A stretch of DNA of 10,225 nt from JAWXVD01 sp044425705 (GTDB lineage: Bacteria; Bacillota; Clostridia; Lachnospirales; Lachnospiraceae). A program made the position numbers and the translations under genes. Under the pieces are notes generated by a model. That model worked only from the letters and a program-made list of their open reading frames with translations, made no database searches and had not been told where the DNA came from. This document shows, piece by piece, positions 1 through 6,911 of the stretch; within the stretch, counting starts at the first letter, position 1, and every line of letters begins with the position of its first letter. The stretch covers positions 1-10,225 of the forward strand of contig JAWXVD010000121.1 in the NCBI GenBank assembly GCA_044425705.1, written 5' to 3'.

Positions 1-1
1 G

Positions 2-145
2 TGTGAAAAATATGATAAAACATCAAAATCCAAGGATGTAATAATAGAAACAAAAGATAAATATATCATAAAACTAGAAGCAGAAAATAAGCAATTACGA
101 AAAGAAATCAATCAGCTTCGATCAATGATATACGAACAAAGGTAA
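2..145 (+). CDS. C-terminal fragment of an unidentified coiled-coil protein
   Basis: An open frame enters from the left edge and ends at a TAA at 143-145, leaving 47 residues. The part seen is very rich in Lys, Glu, Asn and Ile. It ends in a short leucine-zipper-like helix (KLEAENKQLRKEINQLRSMI, residues about 24-43 of the fragment) with heptad spacing of Leu and Ile. Such C-terminal zippers are common in small DNA-binding or recombination accessory proteins; the DUF6262/TnpC protein of Tn554-type transposons ends in a similar way, but the fragment is too short to assign it. Its stop lies 90 bases before the antitoxin gene, on the same strand. Confidence 0.5.
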   Translation, partial: CEKYDKTSKSKDVIIETKDKYIIKLEAENKQLRKEINQLRSMIYEQR

Positions 146-152
146 CTGTTCG

Positions 153-164
153 AGTACATGTACT
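153..164. promoter_or_regulatory. Perfect 12-bp palindrome, candidate Phd operator
   Basis: The sequence AGTACATGTACT is a perfect palindrome, and the symmetry extends to 18 bp (150-167) with a single mismatched pair. It lies about 70 bases upstream of the antitoxin start. Phd/YefM antitoxins repress their own operons through palindromes; E. coli YefM uses a TGTACA core, and this palindrome contains the related half-sites GTACA and TGTAC. A further GTACA lies at 205-209. Operator function is inferred from position and composition. It could instead be a recombination or attachment site. Confidence 0.4.
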
Positions 165-185
165 TGAATAAAGAATGTAGTATTT

Positions 186-204
186 CCAGGGCTTTGAGCC
201 CTGG
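186..204 (+). other. Perfect 8-bp hairpin upstream of the antitoxin gene
   Basis: CCAGGGCT pairs perfectly with AGCCCTGG around a TTG loop. No T-run follows, so it is not a classical intrinsic terminator. It ends 17 bases before the ribosome binding site of the antitoxin gene and would lie in the 5' leader if transcription starts upstream. Possible roles are a leader structure, an mRNA-stabilising hairpin, or part of an element end. None can be chosen from the sequence alone. Confidence 0.45.
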
Positions 205-221
205 GTACACGAGTTTTAAGT

Positions 222-230
222 AGGAGGTGA
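222..230 (+). promoter_or_regulatory. Ribosome binding site that fixes the antitoxin start
   Basis: AGGAGGTGA is an almost ideal Shine-Dalgarno sequence placed 5 to 8 bases before the ATG at 236. A possible GTG start at 227 lies within this site, so the ATG at 236 is the true start. Confidence 0.85.
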
Positions 231-235
231 TAATT

Positions 236-487
236 ATGTTAATAAACACAAATAATTTAGTAGCAATGACAGAAGCAAATCAAAATTTTTCAAAAGTAAT
301 TCGCTTAGTAGATGATAACGGAATGGCTGTTATTCTCAAAAATAATAAGCCACGTTATGTATTGGTCGATTTTGATGAATATGATGAAATTCAAGAATTA
401 CGAGCAAAAAGAGCAAAGAACATATCAGATACAGCGAATTTTTTAATTGATGAAAATTTAGAAGCATTTGAGGAGCTGGCGAAATGA
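236..487 (+). CDS. phd: Phd/YefM-family antitoxin
   Basis: This 83-residue protein should neutralise the toxin encoded directly after it and repress their shared operon. It has the Phd/YefM layout. The N-terminal dimerisation and DNA-binding part (residues 1-55) contains an LVAMTEANQNFSKVIR-type helix, the strand-turn-strand AVILKNNKPRYVLVDFDEYD, and the usual short alpha helix after it. The acidic C-terminal tail (about 58-83) is the part that becomes a helix on binding the toxin in this family. The stop codon overlaps the toxin start as ATGA, which indicates translational coupling. Family placement is strong. The operator is only inferred from the upstream palindrome at 153-164. Confidence 0.9.
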   Translation: MLINTNNLVAMTEANQNFSKVIRLVDDNGMAVILKNNKPRYVLVDFDEYDEIQELRAKRAKNISDTANFLIDENLEAFEELAK

Positions 488-861
488 TGGTATTGACGGT
501 AAATGAGATTATATCTATTCATAGTAAACTTATTATTAAAACGGGTGGTTTAGATGGAATAAGAGATATTTCGCTACTAGAATCTGCTGTAGCGAGTGCA
601 AATAATTCATTTGATGATTTCGAACAATACCTCACCGTAGAGGAAAAATCAGCAAGACTTGCATTTGCTATTATTGGAAATCATGCATTTGTTGATGGAA
701 ATAAACGTGTTGGTATTTTAACAATGCTTATGACTTTAAAGCTAAATCAAGTAGTGATAATGTATACTCAAAAAGAATTGATTGAATTGGGATTGTCCAT
801 AGCAAGCGGAGTATGTAAATATGATGGTATATATGAATGGATCATAAAGCACAAACAATAG
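484..861 (+). CDS. doc: Doc-family (death-on-curing) Fic-fold toxin
   Basis: This is a 125-residue toxin of the Fic/Doc fold, close to the 126 residues of phage P1 Doc. The catalytic loop is HAFVDGNKR at residues 67-75. It has the Doc signature, in which Lys74 replaces the second Gly of AMP-transferring Fic enzymes (HPFxxGNGR). In P1 Doc this change goes with kinase activity that phosphorylates elongation factor EF-Tu and halts translation. That activity is inferred here from family membership. His67, Asp71, Asn73 and Arg75 are all present, so the enzyme looks intact. The start overlaps the antitoxin stop; a second ATG follows immediately at 487 and either could be used. The gene is followed by a strong terminator. 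Confidence 0.92.
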   Translation: MMVLTVNEIISIHSKLIIKTGGLDGIRDISLLESAVASANNSFDDFEQYLTVEEKSARLAFAIIGNHAFVDGNKRVGILTMLMTLKLNQVVIMYTQKELIELGLSIASGVCKYDGIYEWIIKHKQ

Positions 862-909
862 TTAAAATTAGCTTTGTGACATAATATACAAATGAAAATA
901 AAATAGCGA

Positions 910-948
910 ACAAACAAAAGCATCTCTTCGGAGGTGCTTTTTGTTTGT
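910..948 (+). terminator. Strong hairpin after doc, in the leader of the helicase gene
   Basis: A 17-base left arm (910-926) pairs with 931-948 around a UUCG tetraloop, with one G-U pair and one bulged T. The lower stem is A/T-rich (ACAAACAAAA opposite TTTTTGTTTGT), so the right arm also supplies the U-rich tract. It should end toxin-antitoxin transcripts. It stops only about 20 bases before the start codon at 970. Transcripts of the large gene must therefore read through it, start within it, or carry it as a leader hairpin. Confidence 0.8.
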
Positions 949-969
949 CAAAAAACAGGAGGAAAATAA

Positions 970-3900
970 ATGGCATTAAAAAAAGAAGTAGTAACACAAT
1001 TATATGAGGACACATCCAAAAGAGTAACGAGCAGTCTTGGGAACTGGACAAACTTTTTAGAAGTGGTAGGGAGATTATACAAATATCCTTACCATGAACA
1101 ATTGATGATTTATGCACAAAAGCCAGATGCTACAGCTTGTGCAGACTTTGGATTGTGGAATCACCGAATGAATCGTTATATAAAGAAAGGGACTACAGGG
1201 ATTGCGTTAATTGATCCAAGTGGTGATAATCAGAAAGTAAAGGGTGAAAATAAATTTTCACCCTCAGCGTCTGTGATTTCACCCTTGCAAGCAAGTGAAA
1301 TCACTGGACTTAAATATGTATTTGATATAGCAGATACAGGGACAAAAGAAAATGCAAGAAATCCACGAATATGGGAGATGAAAGCAGAGTATAGCGAACC
1401 TATTTTAAAGATGTTCTCCCAACAATATGACATACAGAGTGATACCATTCCCGAAGCAATTGACATCCTTGCAATTCAGTTGGCAAACGATTATTATAAG
1501 GACAACAAAGAGTACATTCCTTATCTGATAGAAAATAGTTTTTTAGAGGAATTAGATGAGGGAGCAATAGCAGAAAGCTGTGAAAGTGCATTATCAGCTA
1601 GTATTGCCTACACACTGATGAAACGATGTAACATAGATACAGAACATAGATTTTCTCATGAGAATTTTTCATCGATCTTTGATTTTAATACCACATCCGC
1701 AGTCACCTTTTTGGGAACAGGAGTGAGTGAACAAACGGAACAAGTATTTAGAGAAATTGCGAAAACAATTGCAAAAACAGAAAGGGAGAAACAATACCAT
1801 GACAAACAAAATGAACAATTTAACTTACAGAGTGGAGGGGGATTACAAGATTCCAAACTTAGAACTGAAGGAAGAGCAGCCAGTGGTATTAGGGAAGTAT
1901 GGGAGGATGAGAAAGACACATCTGATGGAACATTGCAAGCCACTCTTCAACCACCTACTGTTGAGCCAACAATTGACAGCACATCTAGTGGAAATCGACC
2001 AAACAGCCAACAGGCGAATGGAACAGTTGATGAAGGAGTTGGAGAAGAAGCAGCCAGCACCAAACAAAATGACACAACAGATGGCATGGGTGTCTCATAT
2101 GAACAGTCTACAAGTACAGGCAGAGGAAATGATTTTAGCGGAGTTGATTTACAGCTAACACAAGAAGAAAGTCTTGTAGATGTGGTTTTGGATGAAGAGA
2201 AACAGCCACATCAAATGCAGTTATTTTCAACAGAAGAGGAACAAATAAAAAGGATAGCCGACAGACAAGGTGGTAAATTGCAAGCAAGCAAAACCAAGGG
2301 TCAGTCGGCTGTTTCTATGGAAGCGAGAATAGAAGCAGATAAATTAGCACGTTGTATGGAACACTTTTTTAACCAGATTGATACAAAATATAAGGGAACA
2401 ATTGTAGCAGATATGCCTGAGATTCGGGTATGGGAAGGGATTGGTAATAAGAAAAAGAATTTAACCATTGGCTTTAATAGTCCCATAGCAGATATGAGTG
2501 AAAATGCCTTTACTTATTTTAATCGTACCAGTAAAAAAGATGAAATAGCCATAAATGAAGCTATTTATAACAGTCCGTTTTTATCACAGTTTAAGGAAGA
2601 TAAAGATTTTTCAATTAGTTTTTCACCAACAACTATTCATTTATTTTTCCATAAGTTTGAAGATAAGGTAATAGATTATAGCCTTGTGCCTAATATAGAG
2701 CAGATTACTTTTGACACAGAACCAAGAACTGCGATTCCACATTTTGAGAAATATACACAGATCAAACAGGAATATCCCGATGCAATCGTTTTATATCCTT
2801 TGGGTAATTGTTTTGAAACCTTTGGTGAAGATGCAAAAATCATACAAAAACAATTGCGTGTAGGAGCAACTTATCGCCATGTAGATGATAGTGGGAAACG
2901 AATGGCTATTGTTGGATTCGAGGAACATTCATTAGAAAACTATGTGGAACAATTGAGAAGCCATGGTCATGATGTGGTGGTGTGCAAAGAGGAAGAGGGA
3001 AAAGTGATTCCCTCTTTTATGCCCCAAATAGAAGAAGTACAAGCAATGGATATGAACCATGATTTTGAGGAAGAAAATACAGAAATTGAGGAAATTGGAA
3101 ATCAATATGTAGTAGAAGCAACAGAAATCACACAAGAAGATGTAGATAATGCTATTTTAAACTGGAATGGAGATGCAGAAAGCAAGGCTCGTATGGTGGC
3201 ATATATGGGCGAGCATAGTAGAGAACGTGGTACAGCCCAGTGGTTACAAAAAGAATACGGAAATCAATTGCCTGCTTTTGTGGTAGAAAAAGGAAGTTTG
3301 TCAGAAAGCATTCCATGGGTAAAAATCCAAAGACATTTGGGTAAATTAATTGCGGAAGGTAAATTTGCCATTGCAGATAAGCCAAACATGCGTATAGTAG
3401 AACCAAGGAAAGAAGTAGAAGAATCGATACAAGATTTAAACGTAGAGAATGTAGTATCACCAGTTGTAGAAGAACCACAGCAAGAAGCTAGATATACTGT
3501 GCAATATCTAACAGAGGGATTAGTACAAGGTGAAAACTATCATATCACCAACTATAATCTTGGTCATGGTACCAAGCAAGAAAAGATGCAAGCTAATCTA
3601 CGTGCCATTCAGACGTTGCAAGATATAGAAAATAATCATAGAGTGGCAACATCAGAAGAAAAAGAGGTGTTAATACAATATGTAGGATTTGGAGGATTAC
3701 CCGAAATATTTGAAGAAAAAAATCCCTATTATGCTACATTGAAATCTTTACTAGATGAAGGAGAATATGCAGCTGCTAGAGCCAGTGTGTTAAATGCTCA
3801 CTACACATCACCTACGATTATTCAAGCAATGTATGATGCTGTAGAACAGATGGGATTTCAAAAGGGAAATATTTTAGAACCTAGTTGTGGCACAGGACAT

Positions 3901-6735
3901 TTCTTTGGAATGTTGCCGGAAAGTATGAAAGAATCTAATTTATATGGGGTAGAATTAGATAGCATTACAGGTCGTATTGCCAAACAATTATATCCACAAG
4001 CAAATATTGCTATCAAAGGGTTTGAAAAAACAAACTTCTCTGATAGCTTTTTTGATGTAGCAATTGGCAATGTGCCTTTTGGTAATTATTCCTTGCATGA
4101 GAAAAGATATGCAGGGAATGGATTTAAGATACATGATCATTTTTTTGCCAAAGCCTTAGACCAAGTAAGACCCGGTGGTGTAGTTGCATTTGTTACATCA
4201 AAAGGAACACTGGACAAGGAAAATCCACAAGTAAGGAAGTATCTTGCCCAAAGAGCTGAATTATTGGGAGCAATTAGATTACCAAATACAGCGTTTCAAG
4301 CCAACGCAGGAACAGAAGTAACTGCGGATATTGTGTTTTTGCAAAAGAGAGAAAATCCCATTGATATTGTGCCTGATTGGGTGCATTTAGGGTATACCGA
4401 ACATGAAGTGCCAGTGAATAGCTATTTTGCAGAAAATCCCCATATGATATTAGGGGAAATGGTAATGCAAAGTGGACCATATGGCATGGAAAGTACCTGT
4501 GCTCCTATAGAGGGTGCAGACCTTTCGGAACAGTTACGTATGGCAACGAAACATATTGTTGGGGAAATGAAAGAAGTAGAACTGGAGGAGAGGGAACAGA
4601 GTGAAGAACATTCGATACCTGCTGACCCTCATGTGAAAAATTATACCTATACAGTAGTGGATGATACAGTTTATTATCGAGAAAATTCAAGAATGAGTGT
4701 GCCACAAGTGAATGCTACAGCTATGGAAAGAATTAAGGGCATGGTAGCCATCAGAGAGTGCGTAAATACCTTGATTCAGTATCAATTAGAGGAATATACA
4801 GAAGATGATATTAAACAGGCACAGTGGCAATTAAACAGTCTCTATGATGAGTTTACAAAGAAGTATGGCTTGTTAAATAGTAGAGGAAATGCCTTGGCTT
4901 TTCAAGGAGATAATTCTTATTATTTACTTGCGTCATTAGAAGATGTGCATGAGGATGGTACCTTAAAGGCAAAGGCGGATATGTTTACCAAACGTACCAT
5001 TAAACCTAATGTAGTGGTAACATCCGTGGATACCCCATCAGAAGCACTAGCAGTTTCACTTTCAGAAAAAGCCAAGATTGATATGGAATTTATGGGACAA
5101 TTAACAGGACTAGACGAGGATAAAATTTTACAAGAGCTACAAGGGGTTATTTTTTTAAATCCCCAATATGGCAATCATCAGCATGAAGAAAAATATATCA
5201 CAGCAGATGCTTATTTATCGGGTAATGTAAGGGAGAAATTAGCTATTGCCAAGAATCATGCCCAAATCAATCCTAAGGACTTTACAGCCAACGTAAAAGC
5301 CTTAGAACAGGCACAACCTACAGACCTTGATGCCAGTGAAATAGAAGTCCGTTTGGGGGCTACATGGATTCATAAGGACTACATAGAAGAGTTTATGTAT
5401 GAAACCTTTAAAACTCCTTTTAGAAGCAGAGGAAATCGTGGGATAGAAGTGAAATTCGCACCTTTTACAGGGGAATGGAGCATTAGAAATAAAAGCCAAG
5501 TTAGTTACAATGATATCATTGCCAACACAACCTTTGGTACAGCAAGAGCCAGTGCCTATCGCATTTTAGAAGATACTTTAAATTTGAGAGATATTCGTAT
5601 TTATGATACAGTGCAAGATGCAGATGGGAAAGAGAAGAGGGTGTTAAATAAGAATGAAACCACCCTTGCACAGCAAAAGCAACAGGCAATCAAAGAACAA
5701 TTTAAGGAGTGGATTTGGCAAGAACCACAACGTAGACAGACATTAGTGCAGCAATATAATGAAACATTTAATGCTACAAGACCAAGAGAGTATGATGGAA
5801 AACATATTACCTTTGGTGGTATCAATCCAGAGATTCAATTAAGGGAACATCAAATCAATGCCATTGCTCATATTTTGTATGGAAATAATGTACTATTGGC
5901 TCACGAGGTAGGGGCAGGAAAGTCCTTCGAAATGGTAGCAGGCGCAATGGAAAGTAAACGATTGGGACTTTGTAATAAACCTATGCTTGCAGTACCAAAT
6001 CATTTAACGGAGCAGATGGCAAGCGAATTTCTAAGATTATATCCTGCGGCAAATATTTTAGTAGCTACCAAAAAAGATTTTGAAACAAAGAATAGAAAGA
6101 AATTTTGTGCAAGAATTGCTACAGGGGACTATGATGCAGTGATTATTGGGCATAGTCAGTTTGAACGGATTCCAGTATCACAGGAACGACAAGAACGACT
6201 GTTAGAGGAGCAGATTGAAGAAATCATCCATGGTATTTCAGAAGTAAAGGAAAGTGGTGGAGAACGATTTACCATCAAACAGCTAGAACGGACGAAAAAA
6301 GGCTTGGAAGGACGATTAGAGAAATTACAAGCAATGGATCGAAAGGATGATGTGATTAACTTTGAACAACTAGGAGTGGATAAACTTATTGTAGATGAAG
6401 CCCATGCTTATAAAAATGGATTTATATTTACAAAAATGAGAAATATAGCAGGACTTGGTTCTAGTGAAAGCCAAAAATCAGCAGATATGTTTATGAAGTG
6501 CCGATACTTAGATGAAATCACAGGTGGGAAAGGGGTGGTATTTGCAACTGGTACACCCATCAGTAATAGTATGGTGGAAATGTACATTATGCAACGATAT
6601 TTACAGTATCATACCTTGCAAGAAAAAGGATTGTTACACTTCGATGCGTGGGCATCTACCTTTGGAGAGACACAAACTACTTTAGAGATTAACCCACAAG
6701 GCATAAACTATAAAGGAGAGTTGTTACATGTTTAA
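970..6735 (+). CDS. ICE polyvalent ArdC/MutS-I-like/methylase/helicase protein, C-terminally truncated
   Basis: This 1921-residue protein matches the giant 'DNA methylase/helicase' of Tn1549-like ICEs, which normally runs past 2300 residues. The start has AGGAGG at 957-962. Domains in order: an ArdC-like N-terminus (1-270, with NWTNFLEVVGRL near 25); a Gly/Ser/Thr/Gln-rich disordered linker (280-400); an unrecognised domain (450-585); a MutS-domain-I-like domain (591-676, GNCFETF at 612-618); a DxxNWNGDxxSKxxM-type region near 720-790; an N6-adenine methylase with motif I EPSCGTG at 970-976 and NVPF at 1034-1037; and an SF2/SNF2 helicase lobe 1 with Walker A GAGKS (1648-1652), DEAH (1809-1812) and ATGTP (1859-1863). 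The family sequence ends at about Gly1911. The last ten residues and the stop come from the inserted tnpW cassette, so lobe 2 (motifs IV-VI) is absent and ATP-driven translocation should be lost. The linker also encodes tnpV in another frame. Confidence 0.88.
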   Translation: MALKKEVVTQLYEDTSKRVTSSLGNWTNFLEVVGRLYKYPYHEQLMIYAQKPDATACADFGLWNHRMNRYIKKGTTGIALIDPSGDNQKVKGENKFSPSASVISPLQASEITGLKYVFDIADTGTKENARNPRIWEMKAEYSEPILKMFSQQYDIQSDTIPEAIDILAIQLANDYYKDNKEYIPYLIENSFLEELDEGAIAESCESALSASIAYTLMKRCNIDTEHRFSHENFSSIFDFNTTSAVTFLGTGVSEQTEQVFREIAKTIAKTEREKQYHDKQNEQFNLQSGGGLQDSKLRTEGRAASGIREVWEDEKDTSDGTLQATLQPPTVEPTIDSTSSGNRPNSQQANGTVDEGVGEEAASTKQNDTTDGMGVSYEQSTSTGRGNDFSGVDLQLTQEESLVDVVLDEEKQPHQMQLFSTEEEQIKRIADRQGGKLQASKTKGQSAVSMEARIEADKLARCMEHFFNQIDTKYKGTIVADMPEIRVWEGIGNKKKNLTIGFNSPIADMSENAFTYFNRTSKKDEIAINEAIYNSPFLSQFKEDKDFSISFSPTTIHLFFHKFEDKVIDYSLVPNIEQITFDTEPRTAIPHFEKYTQIKQEYPDAIVLYPLGNCFETFGEDAKIIQKQLRVGATYRHVDDSGKRMAIVGFEEHSLENYVEQLRSHGHDVVVCKEEEGKVIPSFMPQIEEVQAMDMNHDFEEENTEIEEIGNQYVVEATEITQEDVDNAILNWNGDAESKARMVAYMGEHSRERGTAQWLQKEYGNQLPAFVVEKGSLSESIPWVKIQRHLGKLIAEGKFAIADKPNMRIVEPRKEVEESIQDLNVENVVSPVVEEPQQEARYTVQYLTEGLVQGENYHITNYNLGHGTKQEKMQANLRAIQTLQDIENNHRVATSEEKEVLIQYVGFGGLPEIFEEKNPYYATLKSLLDEGEYAAARASVLNAHYTSPTIIQAMYDAVEQMGFQKGNILEPSCGTGHFFGMLPESMKESNLYGVELDSITGRIAKQLYPQANIAIKGFEKTNFSDSFFDVAIGNVPFGNYSLHEKRYAGNGFKIHDHFFAKALDQVRPGGVVAFVTSKGTLDKENPQVRKYLAQRAELLGAIRLPNTAFQANAGTEVTADIVFLQKRENPIDIVPDWVHLGYTEHEVPVNSYFAENPHMILGEMVMQSGPYGMESTCAPIEGADLSEQLRMATKHIVGEMKEVELEEREQSEEHSIPADPHVKNYTYTVVDDTVYYRENSRMSVPQVNATAMERIKGMVAIRECVNTLIQYQLEEYTEDDIKQAQWQLNSLYDEFTKKYGLLNSRGNALAFQGDNSYYLLASLEDVHEDGTLKAKADMFTKRTIKPNVVVTSVDTPSEALAVSLSEKAKIDMEFMGQLTGLDEDKILQELQGVIFLNPQYGNHQHEEKYITADAYLSGNVREKLAIAKNHAQINPKDFTANVKALEQAQPTDLDASEIEVRLGATWIHKDYIEEFMYETFKTPFRSRGNRGIEVKFAPFTGEWSIRNKSQVSYNDIIANTTFGTARASAYRILEDTLNLRDIRIYDTVQDADGKEKRVLNKNETTLAQQKQQAIKEQFKEWIWQEPQRRQTLVQQYNETFNATRPREYDGKHITFGGINPEIQLREHQINAIAHILYGNNVLLAHEVGAGKSFEMVAGAMESKRLGLCNKPMLAVPNHLTEQMASEFLRLYPAANILVATKKDFETKNRKKFCARIATGDYDAVIIGHSQFERIPVSQERQERLLEEQIEEIIHGISEVKESGGERFTIKQLERTKKGLEGRLEKLQAMDRKDDVINFEQLGVDKLIVDEAHAYKNGFIFTKMRNIAGLGSSESQKSADMFMKCRYLDEITGGKGVVFATGTPISNSMVEMYIMQRYLQYHTLQEKGLLHFDAWASTFGETQTTLEINPQGINYKGELLHV
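1222..1305. repeat. Palindromic block inserted in frame in the helicase gene
   Basis: Two strong inverted repeats sit side by side. At 1241-1264, AGGGTGAAAAT and ATTTTCACCCT pair perfectly over 11 bases around an AA loop. At 1273-1304, GTGATTTCAC and GTGAAATCAC pair perfectly over 10 bases around a 12-base loop. Both share the motif TTTCACCC, and the block is flanked by GTGAT (1223) and ATCAC (1300). It encodes about 25 residues rich in Ser, Lys and Pro between DPSG and LKYVFDIADT. In relatives remembered from this family these two segments are nearly adjacent, which suggests an in-frame insertion of a small palindromic element. The comparison is from memory. Confidence 0.55.
1781..1788 (+). 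promoter_or_regulatory. Ribosome binding site for the nested tnpV gene
   Basis: AAAGGGAG lies 10 bases before the ATG at 1799, inside the coding sequence of the large helicase gene. It is a credible Shine-Dalgarno sequence and supports independent translation of the nested frame. Confidence 0.55.
1799..2158 (+). CDS. tnpV: TnpV-like protein, nested out of frame inside the helicase gene
   Basis: This 119-residue frame lies wholly inside the helicase gene, shifted by +1, over the part that encodes its disordered linker (helicase residues about 277-397). It reads as a TnpV protein of Tn4451-type elements. Matching blocks are GDYKIPNLEL (14-23), LGKYGRMRK (31-39), EHCKPLFNHLLL (44-55), EIDQTANRRMEQL (65-77) and QAEEMILAELIYS (107-119), the last being the usual C-terminus of the family. 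It has its own ATG and Shine-Dalgarno sequence at 1781-1788, so the longer frame from 1727 is not needed. The function of TnpV is unknown; in Tn4451 it is not required for the TnpX-driven excision step. Both frames look family-like here, which points to genuine dual coding. Confidence 0.78.
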   Translation: MTNKMNNLTYRVEGDYKIPNLELKEEQPVVLGKYGRMRKTHLMEHCKPLFNHLLLSQQLTAHLVEIDQTANRRMEQLMKELEKKQPAPNKMTQQMAWVSHMNSLQVQAEEMILAELIYS

Positions 6736-6892
6736 TAATAAAAATATAGAAAATACAGAGAAAGACAAAGCAATTCTCAAATATACAATAGGCAATACAA
6801 CTTATAATGTTTCATTATACTTTAGTGAATCAAGTAATGAAAATATGGAAGATAAGATTAAAAGGCTTATTGTAAATGAACAATTAGAATAA
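6728..6892 (+). CDS. tnpW: TnpW-like small transposon protein
   Basis: This gene encodes 54 residues from the ATG at 6728, preceded by AAGGAGAG at 6713-6720. The core KYTIGNTTYNVSLYFSES (residues 18-35), followed by NMEDKIKRLI (39-48), matches the short TnpW family of Tn4451-type elements: a Y-x-I-G-x-T-T-Y-x-V strand pair followed by a helix ending in RLI. The role of TnpW is not known. It regularly sits immediately upstream of a large serine recombinase gene, as here, where only 2 bases separate its stop from the ATG at 6895. It appears complete. Confidence 0.75.
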   Translation: MFNNKNIENTEKDKAILKYTIGNTTYNVSLYFSESSNENMEDKIKRLIVNEQLE

Positions 6893-6911
6893 ATATGAGT
6901 AGACATTTTGT

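Noticed and set aside
842..1117. Minus-strand ORF of 91 residues across the terminator and helicase start
   Set aside because: It is the reverse complement of real coding and hairpin sequence, has a low-complexity hydrophobic composition, and has no convincing ribosome binding site.
1656..2067. Minus-strand ORFs opposite the helicase linker and tnpV
   Set aside because: Cys/Ser/Leu-rich shadow translations with no recognisable motif. The plus-strand frames explain the sequence.
2993..3016. 8-bp inverted repeat AAGAGGGA/TCCCTCTT in the helicase gene
   Set aside because: It is a single stem inside a Glu/Lys-rich linker with no T-run or further symmetry, within chance for coding DNA of this composition.
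3152..3478. Minus-strand 108-residue ORF within the helicase gene
   Set aside because: Its Leu-rich pattern is the antisense of the Lys/Glu-rich helicase coding sequence. No start signal or family is recognised.
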